Made by a program: the position numbers and the translations under genes
The notes under the pieces: generated by a model
Told to the model about the DNA's origin: nothing
Database searches by the model: none
Seen by the model: the letters and a program-made list of their open reading frames with translations, nothing else
Assembly (NCBI RefSeq): GCF_022230885.1
Contig: NZ_JAKGCT010000004.1
Location: 434,001 to 498,000, forward strand
Reading direction: 5' to 3'
From: Paenalcaligenes niemegkensis
GTDB lineage: Bacteria > Pseudomonadota > Gammaproteobacteria > Burkholderiales > Burkholderiaceae_B
Length of the DNA stretch: 64,000 nucleotides
Shown: in pieces, positions 1 to 10,237 of the stretch
Position numbering within the stretch: the stretch's first letter is position 1
Layout of the letters: each line of letters starts with the position of its first letter

Positions 1-206
1 GTGATGTGGTGAAAATGCAGGTCTTTTTGGTGGGCGACCCAGCAGCGGAAGGCAAAATGGACTTTGCCGGCTTCATGAAAGCCTACACCGAATTTTTTGG
101 TACAGAGGCCCAGCCTAATCTTCCTGTACGTTCAGTTTTTCAGGTGGCTGGCTTAGCCGTTCCTGAATGGCTGGTAGAAATTGAGGTGATCGCCGTAAAA
201 AAATAG
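1..206 (+). CDS. RidA/YjgF-family protein, C-terminal part
   Basis: The reading frame is open from the window edge (first full codon at base 3) to the stop at 204-206, so only the last ~68 residues are visible. The end of the protein, with P-V-R-S-V-F-Q-V followed by L-V-E-I-E-V-I-A, has the pattern of the Rid family, where the conserved arginine and the final beta strand line the imine-hydrolysing pocket. Family members deaminate reactive enamines and imines such as 2-aminoacrylate. Whether this one is catalytic cannot be judged without its N-terminus. A second, complete RidA homologue lies at 29507-29893. Confidence 0.7.
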   Translation, partial: DVVKMQVFLVGDPAAEGKMDFAGFMKAYTEFFGTEAQPNLPVRSVFQVAGLAVPEWLVEIEVIAVKK

Positions 207-237
207 AAATCAACACGGCTGGACTGTCTTCATAAGC

Positions 238-258
238 GGGTGCCACGGCACCCTTTTT
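238..258 (+). terminator. Rho-independent terminator after the RidA-like gene
   Basis: Stem GGGTGC/GCACCC (238-243 and 248-253) with a 4-base loop, followed at once by TTTTT (254-258). It lies 32 bases after the RidA stop codon. Confidence 0.8.
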
Positions 259-316
259 CTTCGTTTGGATGAGCGTCATGGATGCTTATTAACACTGTTT
301 TTATTTGTATTATTGA

Positions 317-1524
317 ATGAGCCCTACTTCTACTTCGCGTGCTGCTGCACGCATGCAATCCATATTATGGCTGTCACTGGTGATTTTTGTGGGCTTGAAT
401 TTACGTCCCTTTATCACGGCCACGGGGCCTCTGGTTCATCAAATTGCAGAGGGAACAGGGCTAAATTTCAAAGGTCTGGCCTGGCTAACCCTGCTACCCA
501 TGTTTTTTATGGGGGCTGTTGCTTTCTTGCTCCCTGGTATACGGCGTAGCTTAAGTGCTCGTCACATCATGCTGGCTGCGCTTGGCGTTCTTTTCTTAGG
601 TTGCGCGTTTAGGCTGTTCGTACCTGGAGGTGCCACGCTGATTTTGACGGCTGCCTTGTGCGGTATTGGCGTTGCCCTGCTCCAGGCCTTGCTTCCTGGA
701 ATCATCAAACAGCAGTTCCCACGCTCTGTGGCACCGGTCACCGGGCTTTATTCAGCCATGCTTATGGGAGGAGGTGCACTCGGTGCACAAGTAACCCCAT
801 GGGTAGCAAGCGCGACCGAAAGCTGGCGTGTTGCCTTAGCGATCTGGGCCCTGCCGGTTCTTGTGGCTGTGGTCTCAGCGTGGCGTGTGATGCCCAAAAA
901 GGCGCCTGCAGCCAGTGCAGCCCTTCCGTCGGGTGTATTGATGCGCCGGCCACGCACCTGGCTGCTCATTTTTTGTTTTGGGCTTGTTAATAGCGGTTAC
1001 GCCAGCATTGTTGCGTGGCTCGCACCTTTTATCAGGAACAAGGCTGGTCGGCCTCTGCCAGTGGGAGTCTGGTGGCGGTTTTATCCATAGCACAGGCCGT
1101 GGCTGCGCTGTCTATGCCAACCTTGGCTGCCCGAAATATTGACCGCCGGCCTTGGCTGTGGCTGGCACTCGGCTGCCAAGCCCTGGGGTTTGCTTCCTTT
1201 GCCTTTTGGCCCAATGCTTCCCCGTACTTTTGGTCGGTCGTTATGGGAATTGGCTTGGGCGGCTGTTTTGCATTGACCTTGGTCGTGGCGCTTGATCACT
1301 TTAGCAACCCGGCTCAGGCAGGCGGGCTAAGCGCGTTGATGCAAGGTGGAGGTTTTTTGATTACCTCCATTGGCCCTTGGTCCAGTGCATCGATTCGTGA
1401 TTTTAGCGGCAGCTTTAGCTACGCCTGGATACTACACTTAGGCTTGGTAGCTATCGCTGCGGTTTTAGTGCAGCGACTCATTCCCAAAAACTATCCAAGC
1501 GTTATGCCCCCTTCTGTGTTTTAG
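317..1524 (+). CDS. CynX/NimT-like MFS transporter, frameshifted
   Basis: Probable 12-helix major facilitator protein of the CynX/NimT/YycB group, whose members export small compounds such as cyanate or nitroimidazoles. N-terminal signature G-L-N-L-R-P is typical. The frame breaks near 1027-1030: codons up to W-L-A-P-F lie in one frame and Y-Q-E-Q-G-W onward in another. One extra T in the T4 run restores a ~402-residue protein of normal family length. Its stop overlaps the convergent nrdJ stop by four bases. Start at 317 has no clear ribosome binding site; the ATG at 353 is an alternative. Substrate unknown. Confidence 0.75.
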
Positions 1525-4389
1525 CCGCAAGCGCCTTGATAGCCGCAACTGGTGCAAAACAGGCAACCGTCCCGTGGAATAACAGCATACAAATGGCATT
1601 CCGGGCATTCACTGCCTGCCATGATGGTGGGAGCCGTTGAAGCCATTGTGGTTGCAACGCCAGCTTGAACCGTTTCAGCCTGAACCACACCCATTGCCTG
1701 CAGCGGGTTGCCCCCTTCGTCAAGAATGCCTAGCATGGCATAACGATGAATCAAGAGTCGGGCAATATAGGCTTCAGTAGAAGAAAAATTGGCAGATTTC
1801 TCTGAGCCCGGCACCCTTGCCAGAAAGTCACCTTGTGGTTCGGCGTAGTTTAAAAGCTTACGCAGCTTCATGCCAATCCAGGCAGGGTCGACAATACGCA
1901 TGTCCAGGCTGAGCAGCTTGAACAGACCGTCAAAGGCTCGTGGAAACTTACCTGCTCCCCAAACTGAATACGGACGAGTCGTACCATCCGGCATCTGCAG
2001 CTCTTTCATCATCAAGACAAAATCATCGCCAGTAACAGGATTCAAAACATCACACACCCACGCCATGGTCCCGTCGGTGCCGGTTTTAGGCTCTCGCGGA
2101 GCGATCAGCGCATCCATCATGGCCGAGTTGTTTGCCGTTGAACTTTCGCTGAGCGAGTCATGACGGAAGGACACCAGCCGTGATAATGCCGACACAGCCG
2201 ACGGCATCCATGTGCTTTGTCCGCTAATCGGATCCGTAATGGCAAAAGGAGCGGCACTATTGGTTTTGGCCAGCACATCGAGTTTGCGTTGTAACCAGGC
2301 CCGATCGTCTGTGTACATATCTAAGCTGAGCATTTTGGCGACAGAGCCCAGACCACGTGGTGGTTTTGCCCCGTTGACCCAAACCTCGAAGGGACGGCCT
2401 GAAATATCAGAGACAAATACGACGAAGCTGCCTTCTGAGGTCTCTATGGAGTCCGATGCCCAGGCATTGGCACCACGGGGCAAATGAGGACGGCTGGGCC
2501 AGCGCAGACTGTCAAGTACCGGCTCTATGGTGCGATTGAGGATCAGCCGGTTATCGGCTTCGTCTAGCGAAATGGTCTGCGGCTGTGATTCGGTGGCAGG
2601 AGCCGGATTTACCGACAAGACCGCAGCACGCTTGCCGCTAGGTCTGTAGGTGGTGATCCCTTTAAGGCCGTATTTCCACGCCTGCATATAAAGATCTTTA
2701 AAATCCTCATAAGGGTAATCGGCAGGTACGTTAACGGTTTTGGAGATGGCTGCGTCTACATGATCTTTAACCGCCGCCACCATTAGCGCATGATCTGTTG
2801 CCGAAATCTCAAGGGCTGTTCTAAAGTACGCGGGCAAGTCGCTGGTGTCTCCGCCCATAAGCCTGTAGAGACGATAAGCATGGTCTTCAACCTGGTAATC
2901 TTGTTTGGTGCCGTCTCCCATACGCTTGGTTCGCGTGTAGGTCCATGAGAATGGAGGTTCTACACCATTAGAGGCATTGTCCGCAAAAGCCAGGGAAATT
3001 GTGCCGGTAGGCGCGATGGACGTTAAGTGACTATTACGTACGCCATGCTTGCGAATATCGTCACGGAGCTCTTTAGGCAGGCGTTTAGTGAACTCGCTGG
3101 ATAGGTAGCCTTTAGCATCGAATGCCGGAAAAGCGCCCCGCTCTTTAGCGAGCTCTACAGAGGCTTTATAAGCACTGTGTGCTACCGCTTTGGTAAGACG
3201 GGTGGCCATCGTGCGGGCATCTTCAGAATCGTAAGCTAGCTTGAGCATAATTAGCGCGTCACCCAAACCGGTTATGCCCAAGCCAACGCGGCGTTTGGCA
3301 GCAGCCTCAAGCTGCTGCTCGGAGAGCGGCCACACCGTAGCGTCCAGCACGTTGTCGAGCATACGTACCGCAACGCCAACGACTTCATTCAATGCCTCCC
3401 AGTCGACCTCAGGTTCGGCTGCAAGGCCAAAGGGATTTTTTATGAAGCGGGATAAATCAATTGAGCCCAGGCAGCAGCAGCCATAAGCTGGCAAAGGCTG
3501 CTCCCCGCAAGGGTTGGTGGCATCAAGCACCTCAATGTAGTGGAGATTGTTTTCTTCGTTGATGCGGTCATAAAACAGTACCCCTGGCTCGGCATAGTCG
3601 AATGTGGAAGCCATGATGGATTCCCAGATGTCGACCGCACGTACACGGCGGTATACCCATTGGCCGTCGTCGCGCTGGTAGGCACCCTGCTCTTTAATCT
3701 CGGCGCAGGGCTCGGCCTGGTGGTGGAGTTCGAAAGCCTCGTCGTTTTCAACGGCTTGCATGAATGCATCGGTGACGTTTACCGAGACATTGAAGTTGGT
3801 GAGCTCGCCTGCCGTTTGTTTAGCACTGATAAAGGTTTCTATATCAGGATGATGTACATCCAGCACACCCATTTGTGCACCCCGGCGTGCACCGGCAGAC
3901 TCAACCGTTTCGCAGGACCGGTCAAATACACGCATGTAGGAAACAGGCCCCGACGCTTTAGACGCGGTGCCTTTGACCATGGCTCCGGCGGGACGGATAC
4001 GGCTGAAGTTATACCCTACGCCACCACCGCGGCGCATGGTTTCAGCCGCTTTCTGCAAAGCATCATAAATACCAGGCAAGCCATCCACTGTTTCAGATAC
4101 GGAATCGCCAACGGGTTGGACAAAGCAGTTGATCAAGGTGGCTTCGAGATCGGTACCGGCTGCGGAGTTAATACGCCCGGCTGGAATGAAACCCCGCTTC
4201 TGCGCATCCATAAACGCGGAAAAGTAATACTCTTGCTTTTGTGGCTCTTCCTGAGCTGCCAAAGCACGCGCTACGCGCGCTTGAATTTCGCCTATTGAGG
4301 TTTCGCCTCCCTTGGCGTACTTTTTCCAGCAGAACCTCAATAGAGATATCCTGAGGTTCGAGGGTATGGGACAGATCTTCGTGTTTCAT
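1521..4389 (-). CDS. nrdJ: Adenosylcobalamin-dependent (class II) ribonucleoside-diphosphate reductase, frameshifted near N-terminus
   Basis: Makes deoxyribonucleotides using coenzyme B12 as radical source. The barrel contains N-P-C-G-E-Q-P-L-P around the active-site cysteine/glutamate pair, G-G-G-V-G-Y-N-F, and the A-P-T-G-T-I-S-L motif. The C-terminus has C-P-E-C and C-T-S-C pairs, like the cysteine-rich redox or zinc tail of NrdJ. The first ~23 residues (M-K-H-E-D-L, ATG at 4389) are in a different frame from the rest; removing one base from the five-T run at 4321-4325 joins them to give ~955 residues. Break is probably a base-call error. I see no B12 riboswitch upstream. Confidence 0.93.
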
Positions 4390-4627
4390 TAAGCGGGCCT
4401 TTCAGAGTGAGGGTCATACAGGCAGTGTCGTTAAGCACAATAACCATAGATTCTGAAGCCTAAGAGAACGTGGACGTTACTGAGAAAATAACGCGTTTTA
4501 AACGCCGATAACGACAATTGACCATAGTGCTGTATTGTAGACGCAAACCGCGGCTACATCTAATCAGGGCTACTGACGATACTAAAACACCAAAGGCCGC
4601 ACCGTTTCCAGCTCTGTTAAGGAACCG

Positions 4628-4649
4628 GCGCGCTCGCTGCTGAGCGCGC
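4628..4649 (-). terminator. Perfect 8-bp inverted repeat downstream of the cytochrome c gene
   Basis: GCGCGCTC (4628-4635), loop of six, GAGCGCGC (4642-4649). It lies 25 bases past the cytochrome stop on the minus strand. No clear T run follows, so termination is only possible. The 285-base gap to nrdJ holds nothing else I recognise. Confidence 0.4.
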
Positions 4650-4674
4650 TTTAAAGCGTTAAATTGCTAAGACC

Positions 4675-5007
4675 CTAGTGTGGTGCACCCGCCATGAGCC
4701 AGTCAACAATAAGGGTTAAGTCATCATCAGAAATGTTGGGATTAGGCGGCATTGGGATGGGTCCCCATACCCCACTGCTGCCCGATTTGATATGAGTTTT
4801 CAGGACTTCCGCCTTGGCGGCATCGTCCTTGCTGGCGGCAGCAATTTCTTTGTAGGCCGGGCCTACAACTTTGCTGTCAATGGCATGACAGGCTAAACAG
4901 GCATTCTTTTTCAACGCATCATTCACCGCAGCGAAATCGGTGTCTGCGGTGGCCAAGCCACTGCCCACGACAAGGGGCAGGCACAGGGCTAAATACTTCA
5001 GCTTCAT
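4675..5007 (-). CDS. Periplasmic class I cytochrome c (c-551/c5 type)
   Basis: Small electron carrier of 110 residues. Residues 1 to about 21 form a Sec signal peptide ending A-T-A-D. Mature protein has one haem site C-L-A-C-H at residues 37-41 and a downstream methionine in I-P-M-P-P as probable sixth ligand. The length and the V-G-P-A-Y-K-E-I-A pattern match cytochrome c-551 family donors to terminal oxidases or nitrite reductases. It is divergent from uspA, and the FNR-type box in the shared region suggests low-oxygen control of one or both genes. Exact partner unknown. Confidence 0.88.
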   Translation of the reverse strand: MKLKYLALCLPLVVGSGLATADTDFAAVNDALKKNACLACHAIDSKVVGPAYKEIAAASKDDAAKAEVLKTHIKSGSSGVWGPIPMPPNPNISDDDLTLIVDWLMAGAPH

Positions 5008-5150
5008 GGATTGATTCTCCTTGGTTGAAACAGCAAAGGCAGCGCTTACTTATTTATACGCTGCCAGCATTGCTATTATGACACTTAGCCCGATGCAATT
5101 GCGTATAGGATTAAAACCCGTTTTAATGATTAATCCCAGCCGAGTAATCC

Positions 5151-5164
5151 TTGACCTAGATCAA
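5151..5164. promoter_or_regulatory. FNR/Anr-type operator
   Basis: TTGACCTAGATCAA fits the FNR-family dyad TTGAT-N4-ATCAA with a single change. It lies 99 bases upstream of uspA and 144 bases upstream of the divergent cytochrome c gene, consistent with oxygen-responsive activation of either. Confidence 0.65.
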
Positions 5165-5262
5165 CATTAGCTTGAGCCCATACTGGTTATCGTACCCGTG
5201 CAGGCACAGTAGAGCGTGTTATTAAGGCCTGGTATTGTTCTGAAACGTAACCCGAGGTTTAT

Positions 5263-5688
5263 ATGCAAAAAGTTATAGTTCCTATAGACGGTTCCGACGC
5301 CTCTATTCGTGCCCTGGAAGCAGCGCTAAAACTGGTCAAAAATACCGAAAGTGCAGAACTGCACGTACTGAACATTCAAAGTCCTATTGGCTCTCGTAAT
5401 GTATCCCGTTTTTTCTCCCCGGAAACGCTAAACGAGTACTATCAGGATGAAGGTGAGCATGCTTTGGAAAAAGCCCTTGCCTTGCTTGAAAACACTGATG
5501 TTAAATACGTTAAGCGAATAGCTGTCGGCCCGATAGCCGAAACTATTCAAGCCTATATTGAAGAGCATGGGGGCGATCAGCTGATCATGGGCACCCGCGG
5601 CCTGGCGGCAATGCCAGGTCTGATTCTAGGTTCGGTTACAACCAAGGTGCTCAGTCTGATCAATATCCCGATTACCTTGATAAAATAG
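5263..5688 (+). CDS. Universal stress protein (UspA family)
   Basis: Single-domain Usp protein of 141 residues. Starts V-I-V-P-I-D-G-S-D, the usual first strand and loop; the ATP-binding signature G-T-R-G-(8)-G-S-V-T is visible near residues 109-124. Family members are small cytoplasmic, often nucleotide-binding proteins induced by starvation, stress or anoxia. The FNR-type box upstream fits Usp proteins of denitrifying and facultative bacteria that are induced at low oxygen. Confidence 0.9.
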   Translation: MQKVIVPIDGSDASIRALEAALKLVKNTESAELHVLNIQSPIGSRNVSRFFSPETLNEYYQDEGEHALEKALALLENTDVKYVKRIAVGPIAETIQAYIEEHGGDQLIMGTRGLAAMPGLILGSVTTKVLSLINIPITLIK

Positions 5689-5730
5689 CCTGGGCAGCGT
5701 GTTGAGTGCGCTAAAGTATTGATTCATCAT

Positions 5731-5770
5731 AAAAAACCCAACAAGTTGGATTGACGTCCAGCTTGTTGGG
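5731..5770 (-). terminator. Rho-independent terminator of fumC
   Basis: Stem CCCAACAAG/CTTGTTGGG (5737-5745, 5762-5770), extended by a short inner stem. On the minus strand it is followed by six T (5736-5731). It is 60 bases past the fumC stop. Confidence 0.85.
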
Positions 5771-5830
5771 GTCAGTTCAAACCAAGAGCATGCCCTTGAT
5801 GCGCTGTAAAAATATGAGCCTTTGAAAAAA

Positions 5831-7228
5831 TCAATCTGCCCGGGTCATTGCCAGCGGGTCAATCCATTGCTCATACTCATCAGCATTCAGATATCCGGAC
5901 TGTAAAGCGGCATCACGAAGACTCAAGCCTTCCTTATGCGCCGTTTTTGCGATTTGGGCGGCCTTGTCATAGCCAATATGACGATTCAACGCGGTAACTA
6001 ACATCAGATTGCGATTTAAATTCGTCTCTATCTGGGGTACGTTTGGCGTTATGCCCTGAGCGCAATGCTCGTCAAAGGATAAGCAGGCATCGCTAATCAG
6101 CTGTATGCTCTCCAGAACGTTATGCACCATCACTGGCTTGTACACGTTAAGCTGAAAATTGCCTTGCGATCCTGCAAATGCAACAGTGGTGTCATTGCCG
6201 AACACCTGCGCGCACACCATTGTCAGCGCCTCACATTGGGTAGGGTTGACTTTGCCCGGCATAATCGACGAGCCGGGCTCATTTTCCGGAATATTGATTT
6301 CGCCGATTCCGCAGCGAGGGCCACTGGCGAGCCAGCGTATGTCATTGGCGATTTTTAGTAAGGCACCCGCCAACGTACGCAATGAGGCTGATACATTAAC
6401 CAGCGCATCATGGGCCGAAAGAGCTACAAATTTATTTTGCGCACTGCGAAAAGGCAATCCGGTCAGGTCAGCAATACGCGAAGCGGCGGTAGTTCCGAAT
6501 AAGGGATGTGCATTAAGTCCGGTACCGACCGCTGTGCCGCCTATGGCCAAGTCGTATATACCGTCAAGCTGCTGTTTGACATTGCTGATAGCGTGATCAA
6601 GCTGTCCTGCCCAGCTTCCGATTTCTTGCCCTAAGGTAATGGGCGTAGCGTCTTGCAAATGAGTACGTCCGGTCTTGACCAGGGTGTCGTGCTCTTTGGC
6701 AAGGCGCTCGAAAGTGTCTTTCAGTTGCGTGATGCTGGGAATCAGTCGCTTGGTAATTTGCAGCGCAACGGCAATATGCATCGCCGTTGGGAAGGTGTCG
6801 TTCGAAGACTGACCGCGATTAACGTGGTCGTTGGGGTGGATGGGGCTTTTACTGCCAATGACGCCGCCTTCCAGTTCGATGGCTTTGTTGGCGATAACCT
6901 CGTTGGCATTCATATTGCTTTGTGTTCCAGAACCTGTCTGGAAGACCACTAACGGAAACTCGTCATCAAGCTCACCGCTAATTACCAAATCTGCAGCTTT
7001 TACTATAGGCCCGCTAATCGAGGCTGGCAGCTCGCCCAGTTCCTGATTCGCAAGAGCTGCTGCTTTTTTCAGGTATCCCAGGGCTTGAATCATGGGAGCC
7101 TGCCATACAAAGCGATCTACCCCAATCGGAAAGTTTTGTATGGATCGCTGGGTTTGGGCTCCCCAGTATCGATTGCTTGGTACGTCAATGCTTCCCATTG
7201 AATCGTTTTCAGAACGCATCGTTGTCAT
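5831..7228 (-). CDS. fumC: Class II fumarate hydratase
   Basis: Oxygen-stable, iron-free fumarase that interconverts fumarate and malate in the TCA cycle; 465 residues, the normal size. Visible signatures are S-G-T-Q-S-N-M-N, the T-G-R-T-H-L-Q-D-A region with the active-site histidine, and the superfamily motif [11 protein letters not shown] around residue 320. A strong ribosome binding site (AGGAG) lies just upstream of the ATG at 7228. It is 39 bases downstream of epd in the same direction, so the two may be co-transcribed. Confidence 0.97.
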   Translation of the reverse strand: MTTMRSENDSMGSIDVPSNRYWGAQTQRSIQNFPIGVDRFVWQAPMIQALGYLKKAAALANQELGELPASISGPIVKAADLVISGELDDEFPLVVFQTGSGTQSNMNANEVIANKAIELEGGVIGSKSPIHPNDHVNRGQSSNDTFPTAMHIAVALQITKRLIPSITQLKDTFERLAKEHDTLVKTGRTHLQDATPITLGQEIGSWAGQLDHAISNVKQQLDGIYDLAIGGTAVGTGLNAHPLFGTTAASRIADLTGLPFRSAQNKFVALSAHDALVNVSASLRTLAGALLKIANDIRWLASGPRCGIGEINIPENEPGSSIMPGKVNPTQCEALTMVCAQVFGNDTTVAFAGSQGNFQLNVYKPVMVHNVLESIQLISDACLSFDEHCAQGITPNVPQIETNLNRNLMLVTALNRHIGYDKAAQIAKTAHKEGLSLRDAALQSGYLNADEYEQWIDPLAMTRAD

Positions 7229-7267
7229 GAAAATACTCCTAAGTATCTTATTGCTAAGTAGTAGAGG

Positions 7268-8317
7268 TTAATAACAGGCGCCGTCGGCGTCGATACACGC
7301 TGCCCAGACCTTGGTGATGTCGATTAGCCTATTGGCAAAACCCCATTCGTTATCAAACCAGATAAATACGTTCACAAAGCCATCGCCATTTGTACGTGTT
7401 TGACTGCCATCAATAATGGCTGAGTGAGGGTCATGATTGAAATCGACGGAAGCATGCGGCCTGTCGGTGTACGCCAGAGTATGGGGATGCCGCTGAGCGG
7501 CCTGAATAAACAAGCTGTTTATATCTGCTGCCAGTGTGTCACGTTTCAGGTTAACCATTAAATCAATGGCCGAGACGTTTAAAATCGGTACCCGTATCGC
7601 TTTGGCCTTAACCCTGCCAGCTAATTGCGGAAGCAGACGCTCTACTCCCTGCGCAAGTCCTGTTGCAACAGGAACTATCGACTGCATGGCTGAACGAGTG
7701 CGCCGCAGATCTTTATGATGGTAACCATCAATCATGGGCTGATCGTTCATGACTGAGTGCAAGGTGGTTAAGAAGCAGTGCTTGATCCCATAGGCGGCGT
7801 CGAGTTCTGCCAGTACGGGAATAATCGCGTTGGTGGTGCAGGAGGCGTTGGAAACGATCTTGTGGGCTGGGTTAAGTCCGCTATCGTTAATATCCAGCAC
7901 CACTGTGTAGTCAACGTCCAATGCACTATCTGCGGGATGAGAAACCAGCACACGCTTGCAGCCACTGTCAATAAAGCGCTGTAAATCGGCACGGTTGCCG
8001 TAGGCCCCGGAGCATTCAATCAGGATGTCTACGTTCAGCGAGGCCCAGTCTACTGTTTCAGGGCTAGAGGCATGCGTGACGGTGATAGGACGGCCATTAA
8101 TAATCAATGCGGTATCGCTGCGCCCTACTTTCCCGGGAAACGGACCGTGTGTGGAGTCATACTGGGTTAAGTAAGCCATAGACTCCAGATCTGCTGGCTC
8201 ATTTATCAGCACAACTTCGACGGCAGCCTCAAGCTGCCGCTCGTAGATAGCGCGCAGCACACAACGGCCTATACGGCCATAACCATTAATTGCGACACGA
8301 ATAAGGGGTGTTGCCAT
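7268..8317 (-). CDS. epd: Erythrose-4-phosphate dehydrogenase-like protein (GAPDH family)
   Basis: NAD-dependent dehydrogenase of the GAPDH superfamily, 349 residues. Rossmann start I-N-G-Y-G-R-I-G-R; catalytic cysteine at residue 160 in S-N-A-S-C-T-T-N; C-terminal W-F-D-N-E-W-G-F. Segments such as I-N-E-P-A-D, Y-D-S-T-H-G, V-D-F-N-H-D-P-H-S-A resemble E. coli Epd more than GapA. Epd oxidises erythrose 4-phosphate to 4-phosphoerythronate for pyridoxal phosphate synthesis. Neighbouring SDR and hydroxyacid dehydrogenase genes are closely packed upstream (12-base gap), so a sugar-acid role is also possible. Confidence 0.85.
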   Translation of the reverse strand: MATPLIRVAINGYGRIGRCVLRAIYERQLEAAVEVVLINEPADLESMAYLTQYDSTHGPFPGKVGRSDTALIINGRPITVTHASSPETVDWASLNVDILIECSGAYGNRADLQRFIDSGCKRVLVSHPADSALDVDYTVVLDINDSGLNPAHKIVSNASCTTNAIIPVLAELDAAYGIKHCFLTTLHSVMNDQPMIDGYHHKDLRRTRSAMQSIVPVATGLAQGVERLLPQLAGRVKAKAIRVPILNVSAIDLMVNLKRDTLAADINSLFIQAAQRHPHTLAYTDRPHASVDFNHDPHSAIIDGSQTRTNGDGFVNVFIWFDNEWGFANRLIDITKVWAACIDADGACY

Positions 8318-8329
8318 TGAAAAATCGAC

Positions 8330-9157
8330 TCAAAAGGTAATAGAAAAGCCGCCATCGACGACAAGTATGTGTCCGTTTACATAGCTGGACGATGTAGAGG
8401 CAAGGAACAATGCAGGCCCTGTTATTTCTGCGGGGGCGGCCCAGCGACCAAGCGGGTTGCGTCCTACGACCAACGGGCCGTTAACAGGATCGCTGGCCAG
8501 CAGCTGGTTGGATTCGGTGGCAAAGGTACCAGGGGCAATTCCGTTACTGGTTATGCCGTCAGAGCCGAACTCAACTGCCAATGCACGTACCATGGCTTCT
8601 AAACCATGTTTGGCGATGGGGTATATCGCATCGCCGGAACGCGCCAGACTGCCTGCGATTGAGCTCAGGGTGATAATTCGTCCATAGCCATCACGGGCCA
8701 TCTTTGCTGCCACGAGTTTGGAAAGTATGACAGTAGCGCTAAGGTTTGTTTGCAGGTGAGAAATAATGTCGGCAGAGGAAACCTCGCTGAAACCATGCCG
8801 TAACCGCACCCCCACGGCATTGACCAGGATCGAGGGCGTTGGCGCAAGCGTATTAAACGAGTTCTCAATTTCATCCACGAGCGAAAGATCATGCTGCCAG
8901 AAGCTGGCGGGGTAGCCAGCCTCGTTAAGCTGACGCTGACGACAGGCCAGTCGCTGTTCATTACGTCCATGTAATATGACATGGGCTCCACTGGCGGCAT
9001 AGACTTGGGCGATTGCCCAGCCCAGTCCTTGTGTAGAGCCAGTGATCAATGCGCGCTGGCCGTGCAAGTCAAAGCTCGGAGGCTTGATTAACTGGGCATC
9101 TGATGCCAATAGTTTTGTATCCATCGTGAAATCGACTACCTCGTCAAAATCTGGCAC
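8330..9157 (-). CDS. Short-chain dehydrogenase, gluconate 5-dehydrogenase-like
   Basis: Classical SDR oxidoreductase, 275 residues from a GTG start that overlaps the stop of the preceding gene by one base (translational coupling). An ATG 11 codons later (9124) is an alternative start. NAD(P)-binding T-G-S-T-Q-G-L-G, catalytic serine region L-S-S-I-A-G, and Y-P-I-A-K-H as the Y-x3-K active site. The structural motif usually written N-A-G appears as N-A-V-G. Order and substrate are unknown; it resembles gluconate 5-dehydrogenase and 3-oxoacyl reductases, and lies between two dehydrogenases of sugar-acid type. Confidence 0.8.
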   Translation of the reverse strand: MPDFDEVVDFTMDTKLLASDAQLIKPPSFDLHGQRALITGSTQGLGWAIAQVYAASGAHVILHGRNEQRLACRQRQLNEAGYPASFWQHDLSLVDEIENSFNTLAPTPSILVNAVGVRLRHGFSEVSSADIISHLQTNLSATVILSKLVAAKMARDGYGRIITLSSIAGSLARSGDAIYPIAKHGLEAMVRALAVEFGSDGITSNGIAPGTFATESNQLLASDPVNGPLVVGRNPLGRWAAPAEITGPALFLASTSSSYVNGHILVVDGGFSITF

Positions 9158-10122
9158 TACAGCAAGTTGGCAGGCGTACCAGCAACGAAGGCAGATACAT
9201 TATCAAAGGCCTGGTCGGCCAGCGCCTGTACGGCTTCCTGGCTTGCCCACGCCACGTGCGGGGTGAAAATGAAATTGGGCCTGTCCATCAGGCTAAGCAG
9301 AATATTGTCATCTTCAGGCGGCTCAGGGGTGGTGACGTCGATCCCGGCGCCACTGATAAGGCCATCGTTTAAGGCATTGGCAAGATCCCCTTCGTTGATC
9401 AGGCCACCACGAGCCGTATTTATAATTAGCGGTTTACGCTGCATTTGAGCAAACTCCGGCGCCGCCAATAAGTCCTGCGTATCTGCAGTAAGCGGGCAGT
9501 GCAAACTGATAATGTCGGCTTGTTTGAGCATGTCATCAAAGCTGACCCGGCCTTCAGGTGTAGCTGTATCGTTCTTGCGCGCAGAAAAAATAACCCTTAG
9601 GCCCAGAGCTCGGCCCATCGCAGCTACAGATTCTCCGAGGGAGCCTGCGCCTACGATGGCAAGGGTACTGCCCGCCAAATCGCGTATAGGATAGTCAAAA
9701 TAACAAAACTGCCCTGAGTCTTGCCAGCGCCCTGCGGCAACGGATTGATGATAAGGCAGGAGACTGCGGCGCAATGCGAAAATCAAGGCAAAAACATGCT
9801 CTGGCACGGTATGTTTAGCGTAGTCCCGGACGTTGCAAACAGCAACACCTCTTTCTCGGCAGGCATCCATATCGATATTGTTATAGCCTGTCGCGGCGAC
9901 CGAGATAAGCTTTAGATCAGGCGCCTGCGCAATTAGCTCGGCGCCGACCCGAACTTTATTGCTAATGATAATATGCGCACCCCGGCAACGTTCAATTGCC
10001 TGCTCCGTCGTGCTTTTTGCATAAATTATGAGGTCATGCTCAAAGGGGAAGGTTTTGAGATTGGTCTCTGGAGAGAGAGTTTCTCCATCTAAAAAGACGA
10101 TCTGCAAACGCTGATTTAACAT
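9157..10122 (-). CDS. D-2-hydroxyacid dehydrogenase (glycerate dehydrogenase/hydroxypyruvate reductase-like)
   Basis: NAD-dependent D-isomer-specific dehydrogenase of 321 residues. It has the G-A-G-S-L-G cofactor loop, the substrate arginine in N-T-A-R-G, a glutamate in T-P-E-P-P and the catalytic histidine in P-H-V-A-W-A-S. The pattern G-Y-N-N-I-D and W-x-D-S-G-Q-F-C is like HprA-type hydroxypyruvate reductases. First gene of a probable operon with the SDR and epd, divergent from an S9 peptidase across a 115-base promoter region. Confidence 0.87.
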   Translation of the reverse strand: MLNQRLQIVFLDGETLSPETNLKTFPFEHDLIIYAKSTTEQAIERCRGAHIIISNKVRVGAELIAQAPDLKLISVAATGYNNIDMDACRERGVAVCNVRDYAKHTVPEHVFALIFALRRSLLPYHQSVAAGRWQDSGQFCYFDYPIRDLAGSTLAIVGAGSLGESVAAMGRALGLRVIFSARKNDTATPEGRVSFDDMLKQADIISLHCPLTADTQDLLAAPEFAQMQRKPLIINTARGGLINEGDLANALNDGLISGAGIDVTTPEPPEDDNILLSLMDRPNFIFTPHVAWASQEAVQALADQAFDNVSAFVAGTPANLL

Positions 10123-10237
10123 GTGTACCCTTAGACAAAAGCAGCCCTTTGCTGCAGTAAAAATTAGTGGCAGTTGGTATAGTGATAAATTCCGTCCAAG
10201 CTACAAGTCTAACGTATTCGTCTCGAAGGAAACACAA

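Noticed and set aside
3540-4298. 252-codon ORF on the plus strand inside nrdJ
   Set aside because: It is antisense to clear NrdJ motifs, lacks any recognisable domain and is explained by codon bias of the real gene.
4390-4674. Possible cobalamin riboswitch upstream of nrdJ
   Set aside because: The conserved B12-box bases were not found on the minus strand; only an inverted repeat is present, placed after the cytochrome gene.
10121-10237. N-terminal extension of the S9 peptidase
   Set aside because: It would cover the divergent promoter, has no ribosome binding site, and the ATG at 10238 has a good one.
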